From contig NZ_NWTI01000025.1 in assembly GCF_002531575.1 (NCBI RefSeq), forward strand, positions 1-64,000: 64,000 nucleotides of DNA, written 5' to 3'. The stretch is from Bradyrhizobium sp. Y36 (GTDB lineage: Bacteria; Pseudomonadota; Alphaproteobacteria; Rhizobiales; Xanthobacteraceae). The position numbers and the translations under genes were made by a program. Under the pieces are notes generated by a model. The model was given only the letters and a program-made list of their open reading frames with translations. It did not search any database and was not told the DNA's origin. Shown here piece after piece: positions 1-9,280 of the stretch (its first letter is position 1; each line of letters opens with the position of its first letter).

Positions 1-382
1 GAAGGCGCTCGCCGAGCAGACCGCGAAGGCCACCGGCGAGATCGGCCAGCAGATCTCCGGCATTCAGGCGGCGACCAACGAATCGGTCGGCGCCATCAAG
101 GAGATCTCCTCGACCATCGAGCGTCTGTCCGAGATCTCGTCGACGATCGCCGCCGCGGTGGAAGAGCAGGGTGCGGCGACGCAGGAGATCGCCCGCAACG
201 TGCAGCAGGCCGCGCAAGGCACCCAGCAGGTCTCCTCCAACATCACCGACGTGCAGCGTGGCGCGACCGAGACAGGTTCGGCCTCCTCGCAGGTGCTGTC
301 TGCGGCACAGATGCTGTCCAACGACTCGGGCCGGCTGAAGAGCGAGGTCAGCAAGTTCCTGACCAACGTCCGCGCGGCCTGA
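1..382 (+). CDS. Methyl-accepting chemotaxis protein, C-terminal fragment (cut by window start)
   Basis: The frame is open from base 2 to a TGA at 380-382 and gives about 126 residues. It begins with [17 protein letters not shown], which directly follows the hairpin tip of the MCP signalling domain, so only the descending helix of the cytoplasmic four-helix bundle is present. It is nearly the same as the C-terminal part of the next two receptors and ends in the same VRAA tail, so the three are probably tandem duplicates. No NWETF-type CheR/CheB tether is seen. The sensor part lies outside the window. The MCP call is secure; the ligand is unknown. Confidence 0.93.
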   Translation, partial: KALAEQTAKATGEIGQQISGIQAATNESVGAIKEISSTIERLSEISSTIAAAVEEQGAATQEIARNVQQAAQGTQQVSSNITDVQRGATETGSASSQVLSAAQMLSNDSGRLKSEVSKFLTNVRAA

Positions 383-400
383 ACCTGCACCGGCCAAACG

Positions 401-436
401 ACGAGCGGCGCCGAAAGCGCCGCTCGTTCTGTTTTT
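401..436 (+). terminator. Rho-independent terminator after the first chemoreceptor
   Basis: An 11-bp perfect GC-rich stem (ACGAGCGGCGC at 401-411 with GCGCCGCTCGT at 417-427), a 5-base CGAAA loop, then TCTGTTTTT. It starts 19 bp after the stop codon. It should insulate the first receptor gene from the Aer-like gene downstream. Confidence 0.88.
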
Positions 437-613
437 GCGGCAGCGATGATATCGCCCGCAGGTAGCAATCTCTGGGATCGCCCGTGGTGTTACGGGTGGC
501 GCCTTTCACTGATGGTTAAATCGGATTAACGACAATCGAGGCGAGGGCAGCTTCGCGTTGGCGACGATCCCGTTTGAATAATCGATATTGCATTCCATCT
601 TTTGGGGAGCCTG

Positions 614-2308
614 ATGCGCAAGAATCTTCCCGTCACCGATCTAGAATATCCCGTCAGCGACGAAACGCTGATCGTCTCGCGGACCGATCTCAAGGGCAAG
701 CTCAGCTTCTTCAACGAGGATTTCATCGCGGCCGCCGGCTTCACGTCGGCGGAGCTGATGGGGCAGCCGCACAACATCGTCCGTCATCCCGACATGCCGC
801 CGGAGGCGTTCGACAATCTCTGGGACACGCTGAAGGCCGGCAAGCCGTGGCTCGGCGCCGTGAAAAACCGCCGCAAGAACGGCGACTTCTATTGGGTGCT
901 GGCGACGGCCTCTCCGATTCGTGAGAACGGCGAGGTCAAGGGCTATACTTCGATCCGCACGAAGCTGCCGGCCGACCAGCGCAAGCTCGCTGAAGAGGTC
1001 TACGCGGCGATCCGCGAGAAGAAGTCGCATGGCTATCGCATCGACGCCGGCATCATCCGCCGCCGCTCGTGGCTCGACCGCTTCAGCCTCTTCACCGGCA
1101 CGCTGAAGGCGCGCCTCGTCACCACGATGGTGCTCCAGGGGCTATTCATGCTCGCGCTCGGCATCGTCGGCGCGCTTTCCACCAGCGGCTCGACCAGCCT
1201 CATCCTGGCGGCACTGGCCGTCGTCGGCACCGCCATGGTCGGCTTTGCGGGCCTCTCAACCATGCGCGCGATCCAGGAGCCGATGCAGCGGCTCAACGAG
1301 ATCCTGGTCAATCTCGTGCAGGACAAGCTCGACAACCGCATCGTGATCGAGCGCGACGACGAGATCGGCGAGGCGCTGCGCAACCTTCAGACCGTGCAGA
1401 CCATCATCCGCTTCAGCCGCGACGAGGTGCAGGCGGTACAGCGCCGCGCCGAGACCCAGCGCAAATCCGACATGACCAAGCTTGCCGACGGCTTCGAGGC
1501 CGCGATCGGCGAGATCGTCGAGACCGTGTCGTCGGCCGCAACCGAGCTCGAGGCTTCGGCCTCGACGCTGTCCTCGACTGCGGGTCGGGCGCAGCAATTG
1601 GCAACGGCGGTCGCAACCGGCTCGGAAGCGGCTTCCTCCAACGTCCACTCGGTCGCCTCCGCCGCCGAAGAGATGTCGTCCTCGGTGCGCGAGATCGGCC
1701 GCCAGGTGCAGGACTCCTCACGGATTGCGGGCGATGCCGTCAATCAAGCGCAAGCCACCACCGAACGTGTCGGCGAATTGTCGCGCGCCGCGTCCCGAAT
1801 TGGTGATGTCGTCGAACTGATCAATGCCATCGCCGGCCAGACCAATCTGCTGGCGCTCAATGCCACGATCGAGGCGGCACGGGCCGGCGAGGCCGGTCGC
1901 GGCTTTGCCGTCGTGGCCTCCGAGGTCAAGGCGCTCGCCGAGCAGACGGCCAAGGCCACCGGCGAGATCGGCCAGCAGGTCGGCGGCATTCAGGCCGCGA
2001 CGCAGGAATCGGTCAGCGCCATCAGCGAAATCTCCGGCACGATCGCGCGTCTGTCCGAAATATCGTCGGCGATCGCGGCAGCGGTGGAGCAGCAGGGTGC
2101 TGCAACCCAGGAGATCGCCCGCAACGTTCAGCAGGCCGCCCACGGCACTCAGCAGGTGTCGTCCAATGTCGGCGACGTCCAGCGCGGCGCCTCCGAAACC
2201 GGCTCGGCGTCCTCGCAGGTGCTGTCGGCGGCGCAGATGCTGTCGCGCGATTCCAACCGTCTCAAGCTCGAGGTCGGCAAGTTCCTGAATTCCGTCCGCG
2301 CCGCGTAG
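614..2308 (+). CDS. aer: Aer-like aerotaxis/energy-taxis receptor (PAS-2TM-HAMP-MCP)
   Basis: 564 residues. An N-terminal PAS domain (about 10-125) carries stretches typical of E. coli Aer, including [17 protein letters not shown] and [12 protein letters not shown]. Then come a pair of membrane helices (about 168-189 and 194-216) with almost no periplasmic loop, a HAMP region (217-270), and an MCP signalling domain with the [16 protein letters not shown] hairpin. Aer family members bind FAD in the PAS domain and report redox state to CheA/CheW; FAD binding here is inferred. I chose ATG 614 because GGGGAG at 604-609 sits just upstream, although an in-frame TTG lies at 602. It is followed by a hairpin and then another receptor. 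Confidence 0.9.
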   Translation: MRKNLPVTDLEYPVSDETLIVSRTDLKGKLSFFNEDFIAAAGFTSAELMGQPHNIVRHPDMPPEAFDNLWDTLKAGKPWLGAVKNRRKNGDFYWVLATASPIRENGEVKGYTSIRTKLPADQRKLAEEVYAAIREKKSHGYRIDAGIIRRRSWLDRFSLFTGTLKARLVTTMVLQGLFMLALGIVGALSTSGSTSLILAALAVVGTAMVGFAGLSTMRAIQEPMQRLNEILVNLVQDKLDNRIVIERDDEIGEALRNLQTVQTIIRFSRDEVQAVQRRAETQRKSDMTKLADGFEAAIGEIVETVSSAATELEASASTLSSTAGRAQQLATAVATGSEAASSNVHSVASAAEEMSSSVREIGRQVQDSSRIAGDAVNQAQATTERVGELSRAASRIGDVVELINAIAGQTNLLALNATIEAARAGEAGRGFAVVASEVKALAEQTAKATGEIGQQVGGIQAATQESVSAISEISGTIARLSEISSAIAAAVEQQGAATQEIARNVQQAAHGTQQVSSNVGDVQRGASETGSASSQVLSAAQMLSRDSNRLKLEVGKFLNSVRAA

Positions 2309-2339
2309 CTGCGGGTTCAGCTAAGCTCGCATGACGAAC

Positions 2340-2374
2340 AACCAAGCTGCGATCGCTCCGATCGCAGCTTGGTT
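2340..2374 (+). terminator. Strong hairpin after the Aer-like gene
   Basis: A 16-bp perfect inverted repeat (AACCAAGCTGCGATCG at 2340-2355 and its complement at 2359-2374) with a 3-base loop, 31 bp after the stop codon. No clear T tract follows, so it may be a terminator, an mRNA 3' stabiliser, or both. Confidence 0.6.
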
Positions 2375-2550
2375 GCTGCTTGCGCGGCACTTGGCAGGTA
2401 ACGATTCGATAGTCATACGATCGATGAATCGCACTGGAGGCGAGGTTCGGCGAAGATCTTTGACGTGAGTCAATCCCAAGTTGCCTAGGCCGACTATTGC
2501 TTCGCGGAAATGCTGCTTTTTATTTGTTGCCCACGATAGGACGGCGAGCC

Positions 2551-4647
2551 GTGCATTTGCGAATTGGAACGATCCTGCCTCTGATTGTCTCGGCTCTCGC
2601 CCTGATGGGAGTGGCCGCCACCGGTTACACTGCCTTCGGGGCCTATCACGACCGACAGGAGGCGAACGCCTTCGTCGAGCTCAACGGCATATCGCAACAG
2701 CTGCTGCACAGTGCGGGGCAATGGGCTCTGGAGCGGGGAATGACCAACGCGGCGCTCAACGCGCCCGAGGCCATCGCTGCAGATCGCCGCGCCGAGATCG
2801 ATCGGGTCCGTACAGCTTCGGGTCGGTCGTTCCACGATGCCGCGCAGCGCCTGCGCGGCCTGCCCGCGCTGAAATCCATCGAAACCAACATTGCGGATGC
2901 CGAGCGCGTTCTTGAAGGAGTCGAGAGCCTGCGCCGCAAGGTTGACGCTGATCTGGTCAAGCCGAGAGCCGAGCGCGATCCCGCCGTCGTCAGGGCCGTC
3001 GTTCCGGCCTTGACCGAGCTCATCGAGGTCGCCGCCAACCGGCTGCGATTGACCTTGGAGACGCTGACCGATTCGCCGTCGGCCGCGATGACACGGCTTG
3101 TCGGGCTTCGTCATCTCACCGCGGAGATGGCCGAGAATGCCGGCCGCGAGCGAGCCTTCCTCGGGGGCCTGATCAGCGCCCGTGCGAAACTTACCGCGGA
3201 CGGCATCGGCGTGATGTCCGGGTTCCGCGGTCATGTCGATCTCGCCTGGGAGACCATCTCCCCTGTCGCCCAGCGCGCCGATGTCTCGGCGGACCTTGGC
3301 AAGGCGATCAAGGACGTGGAGCAGAAATACTTCGGCACTTACGGTTCGCTGCGCGGAGACGTGATTGGTGACGGCAGGACGGGCGAATACAAAATCTCGG
3401 GCAACGACTATGTAGCGAGCGCCACGAGCGCCATCGATGCGATCCTCAAGCTTGGTCAGGCCATCGCCGCGGATGCGGATCGGGAAGCCGCCGGCCTTGC
3501 CGCAAGGAGCACGTCTAATCTGATTGCCAGCGGTGGGATCCTCCTTGCGAGCGTCGCGCTGGCGCTGCTCAGCTTCTGGGTCGCGTTTTCGCGGATCTTG
3601 CGCCCGCTGTCTGCCCTGACGGGCGCCATGGGCGAACTTGCCGCCGGCCATTTCTCCATCGTCCTGCCCGGCCTCGGCCGCAAGGACGAGATCGGCGACA
3701 TGGCGCACGCGGTCGAAGCCTTCAAGGTCAAGGCCGAAGAGAAGGCACGCGCGGAAGCCGAGGCCAAGATCACGCAGGATCGGATCGCCGCCGAGCAGCG
3801 CAAGGCCGACATGCACAGTCTCGCCGGGGCATTCGAGACCGCCATCGGCGAGATCATCGAAACGGTGTCCTCAGCGTCGACCGAGCTCGAAGCCTCGGCG
3901 GGCACGCTGAATACGACTGCAGAGCGCGCACAGCAATTGGCGGGTGTGGTGGCAGCCGCGTCGGACGAAGCATCCTCGAACGTCCAATCGGTGGCCTCGG
4001 CGACCGAGCAGCTCTCGTCCTCCGTCAACGAGATCAGCCGACGGGTCCAGGACCAGGCCCGGATGGCCAACGAGGCGGTCGGCCAGGCGGGACGAACCAA
4101 CGACAGAATCGGCGAATTGTCGCGAGCGGCCTCCAGGATCGGCGACGTCGTCGAGCTGATCGACCAGATCGCCGGCCAGACCAACCTCTTGGCGCTCAAC
4201 GCCACGATCGAGGCCGCGCGTGCGGGCGATGCCGGCCGTGGCTTCGCGGTGGTCGCGTCCGAGGTGAAGGCGCTCGCCGAGCAGACGGCAAAAGCAACCG
4301 GGGAGATTTCCCAGCACATTACCGGCATACAGGCGGCCACCCAGGACTCCGTCGGCGCGATCCGGGACATCGGCGGCTCGATCGGACGTCTGTCGGAGAT
4401 CGCCTCGGCCATCGCGGCGGCCGTCGAAGAGCAGGGCGCTGCGACCCAGGAGATCGCGCGGAACGTGCAGAAGGCGGCTCAGGGAACGCAACAGGTGTCG
4501 GCCAATGTCGGCGAGGTCGAGCACGGCGCCAGCGAGACCGGTTCAGCCTCGTCCCAGGTGCTGTCGGCAGCGCAGATGCTGTCCCGAGATTCCAATCGCC
4601 TCAAGCTCGAGGTCGGCAAGTTCCTGGACACGGTCCGCGCCGCCTGA
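2551..4647 (+). CDS. Methyl-accepting chemotaxis protein with periplasmic sensor
   Basis: 698 residues from GTG 2551, which I prefer over an in-frame TTG at 2497 because the first residues then begin the first membrane helix (about 5-27) and a purine-rich GGACGGCGAG stretch precedes it. A periplasmic region of about 290 residues follows, then TM2 (about 322-345), HAMP, and an MCP domain with [16 protein letters not shown]. The periplasmic part has two ERG/RER-containing stretches ([19 protein letters not shown]), which hints at a four-helix or NIT-type sensor, but I cannot assign a ligand. The C-terminus ends in the same VRAA tail as the two receptors upstream. Confidence 0.9.
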   Translation: MHLRIGTILPLIVSALALMGVAATGYTAFGAYHDRQEANAFVELNGISQQLLHSAGQWALERGMTNAALNAPEAIAADRRAEIDRVRTASGRSFHDAAQRLRGLPALKSIETNIADAERVLEGVESLRRKVDADLVKPRAERDPAVVRAVVPALTELIEVAANRLRLTLETLTDSPSAAMTRLVGLRHLTAEMAENAGRERAFLGGLISARAKLTADGIGVMSGFRGHVDLAWETISPVAQRADVSADLGKAIKDVEQKYFGTYGSLRGDVIGDGRTGEYKISGNDYVASATSAIDAILKLGQAIAADADREAAGLAARSTSNLIASGGILLASVALALLSFWVAFSRILRPLSALTGAMGELAAGHFSIVLPGLGRKDEIGDMAHAVEAFKVKAEEKARAEAEAKITQDRIAAEQRKADMHSLAGAFETAIGEIIETVSSASTELEASAGTLNTTAERAQQLAGVVAAASDEASSNVQSVASATEQLSSSVNEISRRVQDQARMANEAVGQAGRTNDRIGELSRAASRIGDVVELIDQIAGQTNLLALNATIEAARAGDAGRGFAVVASEVKALAEQTAKATGEISQHITGIQAATQDSVGAIRDIGGSIGRLSEIASAIAAAVEEQGAATQEIARNVQKAAQGTQQVSANVGEVEHGASETGSASSQVLSAAQMLSRDSNRLKLEVGKFLDTVRAA

Positions 4648-4816
4648 GGACGGCCTGCCGCATGGCTGTGATGTCCGTTTCGCAGTGCGGTAGCAGGGAA
4701 TTGAATGCAGGATAGTTCTGGTTATTAGCGTTTCCGGCGGTGCTCGGGTAAAGGGGAATGGGGATCGCCGTGGGGGCGGCTTCCGTAGTCTCGTTTGACC
4801 TGGATTTGCCTGGCGC

Positions 4817-7800
4817 ATGATTGCTCTGGTCCGTATCGCCTTGAGCCGGCCCTATACGTTCGTCGTGCTCGCGCTTCTGCTGCTGATCATCGGACCGCTC
4901 GCGGCGCTGCGGACCCCGACCGACATCTTCCCTGACATCCGCATTCCCGTGATCGGCGTGGTCTGGCAGTACACCGGCCTGCCGCCCGACCAGATGTCCG
5001 GCCGTATCACGACGCCGTTCCAGCGTGCGCTGACGACGACGGTCAACGACATCGAGCACATCACCGCCAATTCCTACAACGGCTTTGGCATCATCAAGAT
5101 CTTCTTCCAGCCCAATGTCGACATCCGCACCGCCAACGCGCAGGTCACCGCGATCTCGCAGACGCTGATCAAGCAGATGCCGCCGGGCGCGACGCCGCCC
5201 TTGATCCTGAACTACTCCGCCTCCACCGTGCCGATCATCCAGGTGGCGCTGTCGGGCGACGGCCTCACCGAGCAGAATCTCGCCGACATCGGTATCAACA
5301 ATCTGCGCACGCCGCTGGTCACCGTGCCCGGCGCGGCCATCCCGTATCCGTTCGGCGGCAAGCAGCGGCAGGTCCAGATCGATCTCGATCCCACCGCGCT
5401 CCAGGCCCGCGGGCTATCAGGCCAGGACGTCGCCAATGCGCTCGCCGCGCAGAACCTGATCACGCCGGTCGGCACCCAGAAGATCGGCCAGTTCGAATAC
5501 AACATCCAGCTCAACAACTCGCCGCTGAAGATCGACGAGCTCGGCAACCTGCCGATCAAGACCGTCAACGGCGCCATGGTCTATGTGCGCGACGTCGCCA
5601 CCGTGCGCGACGGCAACCCGCCGCAGACCAACATCGTCCATGTCGACGGCAACCGTTCGGTGCTGATGATGGTGCTGAAGGCGGGCGCGACCTCCACGCT
5701 CGACATCATCGCCGGCATCAAGCAGAAGGTGATCGACGTCAAGGACCAGCTCCCCGACGCGCTCAAGATCGGCTTCATCGGCGACCAGTCGGTGTTCGTC
5801 CGCGGCGCGATCCAGGGCGTCGCCATCGAGGGCGTGATCGCGGCGCTGCTCACCAGCGTCATGATCCTGCTGTTCCTCGGCAGCTGGCGCTCGACCATCA
5901 TCATTGCGGTGTCGATCCCGCTCTCGGTGCTCGGCGCCATCATCATGCTGTCGGCGATCGGCGAGACGCTCAACATCATGACGCTCGGAGGGCTGGCGCT
6001 CGCCGTCGGCATCCTTGTCGACGACGCCACCGTGACCATCGAGAACATCAACTACCATCTGGAGCAGGGCAAGCCGGTCGAACAGTCGATCCTCGACGGC
6101 GCCAACCAGATCGTGACGCCGGCCTTCGTCTCGCTGCTGTGCATCTGCATCGTGTTCGTGCCGATGTTCTTCCTCACCGGCGTTGCGCGCTTCCTGTTCG
6201 TGCCGATGGCGGAAGCGGTGATGTTCGCGATGATCTGGTCGTTCATCCTGTCGCGCACGCTGGTGCCGACCATGGCGAACTATCTGCTGCACGCCCACGT
6301 CCATCACGAGGGCGAGCCGCCGAAGTCGCGCAATCCGCTGGTCTGGTTCCAGCGCGGCTTCGAGAAGCGGTTCGAGCGCATTCGCGGTTTCTATCACGAC
6401 TTGCTCGGCCTCGCGCTGGCGCACCGCGCGGTGTTCGTGATCGGCTTTCTCTGTGTCGTCGGCGCGTCGTTCGCGCTGGTGCCGTTCCTCGGACGCAACT
6501 TCTTCCCCGCGGTCGATGCCGGCAACATCCTGATGCATGTCCGCACGCAGGTCGGCACGCGCGTCGAGGAGACCGCCAACCAGCTCGCCGACGTGCAGAA
6601 GGCCGTGCGCAAGCTGATCCCGGGCGAGATCGAGACCATGACCGACAACATCGGCATGCCGATTTCCGGCATCAACATGACCTACAACAACACCGGCGTG
6701 ATCGGCCCGCAGGACGGCGACATCCAGATCAAGCTCAGGGAAGGCCACAAGCCGACCGAGGAGCATGTGAAGGTGCTGCGCGAGCAATTGCCGCGGTTGT
6801 TCCCCGGCGTCAGCTTCGCGTTCCTTCCCGCAGACATCGTCAGCCAGATCCTGAACTTCGGCGCGCCGGCGCCGATCGACCTGCAGATCCGCGGCGCCAA
6901 TCTTGCCGGCAACTTCGCCTACGCCAACAGCCTGCTGGCCAAGGTCCGCAAGATCCCCGGAGTGGCGGACGCACGCATCCAGCAATCCCCGAACGCGCCG
7001 ACGTTCAACATCGATGTCGACCGTACCCGCGCGCAATATGTCGGCCTGACCGAACGCGACGTCACCAACAGCCTCGTGGTCAATCTCGCCGGCTCCTCGC
7101 AGGTCGCGCCGACCTACTACCTCAATCCCGACAACGGCGTGTCCTATTCGATCGTGATGCAGACGCCGCAATACCAGATCGATTCGCTCAGCGCGCTGCA
7201 GACGTTGCCGATCACGGCGGCCGGCAATGCGCAGTCACCGATCCTTGGTGGCATCGCCGACATCAAGCGCTCGGCCTCGAGCGCGGTGGTCTCGCAATAC
7301 GACATCCAGTCGATGGTGCAGATCTTCGCGACGACCTCGGGCCGCGATCTCGGCGCGGTCGCCGCCGACATCCGCCAGGTGATCGCCGACACTGCCAAGG
7401 AGGTGCCGAAGGGCTCGTCCGTGGTGCTGCTCGGCCAGGTGCAGACCATGAACGGCGCCTTCACCGGCCTGTTGTTCGGCCTGCTCGGGGCGGTCGTGCT
7501 GATCTACTTCCTGATCGTTGTGAACTTCCAGTCCTGGTCCGATCCGTTCGTGATCATCACGGCCCTGCCGGCCGCGCTCGCCGGCATCGTCTGGATGCTG
7601 TTCACGACCGGGACCACGCTGTCGGTTCCCGCGCTGACCGGCGCCATCATGTGCATGGGCGTTGCTACCGCCAACAGCGTGCTCGTGATCTCCTTCGCGC
7701 GCGAGCGCTATGCCGAACTCGGCGACCCCATTGCGGCCGCGCTCGAAGCCGGCTTCGTCCGGTTCCGCCCGGTGCTGATGACCGCGCTCGCCATGATCAT

Positions 7801-7996
7801 CGGCATGGCGCCGATGGCGCTGGGGCTGGGCGAGGGCGGCGAGCAGAATGCGCCGCTCGGCCGCGCCGTGATCGGCGGCCTGATCTTCGCAACCTTCGCC
7901 ACGCTGATGTTTGTTCCCGTGGTGTTCAGTATGGTACACAAGAAACAAGGCGCCACAGTCGCCGCCCCCTTGGAGACCTCGCATGTCGCCCACTGA
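4817..7996 (+). CDS. RND efflux transporter permease (HAE-type, AcrB/MdtB-like)
   Basis: 1059 residues, the usual length for the proton-driven RND superfamily. TM1 is at 10-30, followed by the PTDIFPDI stretch at the start of the porter domain. A block of helices follows around 330-480 and again after 860. TM4 carries the conserved acidic pair D402-D403 (GILVDDATVTIEN) used in proton relay. It should act in the inner membrane as a trimer and pump substrates from the periplasm or membrane outward. The adaptor gene starts inside its last codons. No outer-membrane channel gene is adjacent, so a distant TolC is probably used. The substrate cannot be told from the sequence. Confidence 0.93.
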   Translation: MIALVRIALSRPYTFVVLALLLLIIGPLAALRTPTDIFPDIRIPVIGVVWQYTGLPPDQMSGRITTPFQRALTTTVNDIEHITANSYNGFGIIKIFFQPNVDIRTANAQVTAISQTLIKQMPPGATPPLILNYSASTVPIIQVALSGDGLTEQNLADIGINNLRTPLVTVPGAAIPYPFGGKQRQVQIDLDPTALQARGLSGQDVANALAAQNLITPVGTQKIGQFEYNIQLNNSPLKIDELGNLPIKTVNGAMVYVRDVATVRDGNPPQTNIVHVDGNRSVLMMVLKAGATSTLDIIAGIKQKVIDVKDQLPDALKIGFIGDQSVFVRGAIQGVAIEGVIAALLTSVMILLFLGSWRSTIIIAVSIPLSVLGAIIMLSAIGETLNIMTLGGLALAVGILVDDATVTIENINYHLEQGKPVEQSILDGANQIVTPAFVSLLCICIVFVPMFFLTGVARFLFVPMAEAVMFAMIWSFILSRTLVPTMANYLLHAHVHHEGEPPKSRNPLVWFQRGFEKRFERIRGFYHDLLGLALAHRAVFVIGFLCVVGASFALVPFLGRNFFPAVDAGNILMHVRTQVGTRVEETANQLADVQKAVRKLIPGEIETMTDNIGMPISGINMTYNNTGVIGPQDGDIQIKLREGHKPTEEHVKVLREQLPRLFPGVSFAFLPADIVSQILNFGAPAPIDLQIRGANLAGNFAYANSLLAKVRKIPGVADARIQQSPNAPTFNIDVDRTRAQYVGLTERDVTNSLVVNLAGSSQVAPTYYLNPDNGVSYSIVMQTPQYQIDSLSALQTLPITAAGNAQSPILGGIADIKRSASSAVVSQYDIQSMVQIFATTSGRDLGAVAADIRQVIADTAKEVPKGSSVVLLGQVQTMNGAFTGLLFGLLGAVVLIYFLIVVNFQSWSDPFVIITALPAALAGIVWMLFTTGTTLSVPALTGAIMCMGVATANSVLVISFARERYAELGDPIAAALEAGFVRFRPVLMTALAMIIGMAPMALGLGEGGEQNAPLGRAVIGGLIFATFATLMFVPVVFSMVHKKQGATVAAPLETSHVAH

Positions 7997-9179
7997 ACCC
8001 CGCTCGCCGGTCTCGCACCGGAAACTGGGCATCTTCGGCGTGGTGGCGCTGATCGCGGCGGGCCTCGTCGTCGGCACCGGCATCCGCGCCCGCGAGGAGC
8101 AGGGCTCCAAGCTGAGGGAATGGACCGACGACCAGGCCATTCCGAGCGTGGCGGTGACGTTGCCGAGCGCCAAGGCGCTCAACGCCACCATCGACCTGCC
8201 CGGCCGGCTGGAAGCCTATTACCGCGCGCCGATTTTCGCGCGCGTCTCGGGCTATCTGAAGAGCTGGAGCGCCGATATCGGTGCGCGCGTCAAGGCAGGT
8301 CAAGTGATCGCCGAGATCGAGGCACCCGACCTCGACCAGCAGCTGCTGCAGGCGAGGGCCGACCTCGCCAGCCAACAGGCGAGTGCGCGGCTCTCGGAAG
8401 CCACGTTGAACCGGCGCAAGACGCTGGTCGCCTCAAACTTCGTCTCCGCCCAGGAGATCGACGAGCGCACCGCGGATCTCTCCAACAAGAACGCCGCGGT
8501 CAAGTCCGGCCAGGCCAATGTCGAGCGGCTGGAAGCGCTGGCCGGCTACAAGAAGATCACGGTGCCGTTCGACGGCGTGGTGACCTCGCGCGACACCGAT
8601 GTGGGCGCGCTGATCAATGCCGGCGGCGGCTCGGGACCTGCGATGTTCGTGGTCTCGGACATCACCAAGCTGCGCGTCTATGTCAACGTGCCCCAGAATT
8701 ATGTGCCGGCGATCAAGATCGGCGCCAAGGCCGTCATCACGTTGCCGGAATATCCGAACCGCACCTTCCAGGCGACGGTGGAGGCGTCCTCGCAGGCCGT
8801 CGACGTCGCCTCCGGCACCACGCGCATGCAGCTCGGGCTGGACAATTCGAACGGAGAGCTGATGCCCGGCGGCTATGCCAGCGTGAAGCTCAACCTGCAG
8901 CGCGATTCCGCCCCGCTCAGCATCCCGGCCAGCGCGTTGATCTTCAACAGCAACGGCTTGCGTGTCGCGACCGTCGGGACTGATGACAAGGTGCTGTTCA
9001 AGCCCGTGACCATCGCCCGCGACCTCGGCCGCGAGATCGAGCTCGCCTCGGGAATCGCCGCGGACGATCGCGTCATCACGGCCCCGCCGGATGGCTTGTC
9101 GGACGGCGATGCTGTGCGCGTCGTCGGCGCCAAGGGCAAGCCGGCGACGGCATCGGAAAAGCAGGCGCCGAAGGGCTGA
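7983..9179 (+). CDS. RND efflux periplasmic adaptor (membrane fusion protein)
   Basis: 398 residues from ATG 7983, overlapping the permease stop by 14 bp with GGAG just upstream; this suggests translational coupling. A single membrane helix lies near residues 17-37. A lipoyl-like half-motif follows (RAPIFARVSGYLKSW, with GARVKAGQVIAEIEAPDLD), then a short alpha-hairpin (about 115-185), the second lipoyl half, a beta-barrel and a membrane-proximal domain. It bridges the permease to an outer-membrane channel. The permease-first gene order is the reverse of acrAB. The family is certain, the substrate unknown. Confidence 0.92.
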   Translation: MSPTEPRSPVSHRKLGIFGVVALIAAGLVVGTGIRAREEQGSKLREWTDDQAIPSVAVTLPSAKALNATIDLPGRLEAYYRAPIFARVSGYLKSWSADIGARVKAGQVIAEIEAPDLDQQLLQARADLASQQASARLSEATLNRRKTLVASNFVSAQEIDERTADLSNKNAAVKSGQANVERLEALAGYKKITVPFDGVVTSRDTDVGALINAGGGSGPAMFVVSDITKLRVYVNVPQNYVPAIKIGAKAVITLPEYPNRTFQATVEASSQAVDVASGTTRMQLGLDNSNGELMPGGYASVKLNLQRDSAPLSIPASALIFNSNGLRVATVGTDDKVLFKPVTIARDLGREIELASGIAADDRVITAPPDGLSDGDAVRVVGAKGKPATASEKQAPKG

Positions 9180-9186
9180 AGCAGTC

Positions 9187-9278
9187 TCGTAGGGTGGGTT
9201 CGCGCAGCGTAACCCACCTCTTCTTTCTCCGCGATGAAAACACTGGTGGGTTACGCCTTCGGCTAACCCATCCTACGA
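9187..9278. repeat. Palindromic element, GTAGGGTGGG family
   Basis: TCGTAGGGTGGG at the left end is mirrored by CCATCCTACGA at the right. Inner arms around GGGTT/AACCC and GTGGGTTACG also pair. It fills the gap between the adaptor gene and the convergent thiolase-like gene. The same family recurs near 22.7, 28.1, 40.7 and 55.6 kb. Confidence 0.8.
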
Positions 9279-9280
9279 GA

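Noticed and set aside
5417-7171. Long minus-strand open frame of 584 codons inside the RND permease gene
   Set aside because: Rich in Asp, Arg and His with no family features. It is the antisense shadow of a high-GC gene; the plus-strand product is a full RND permease.
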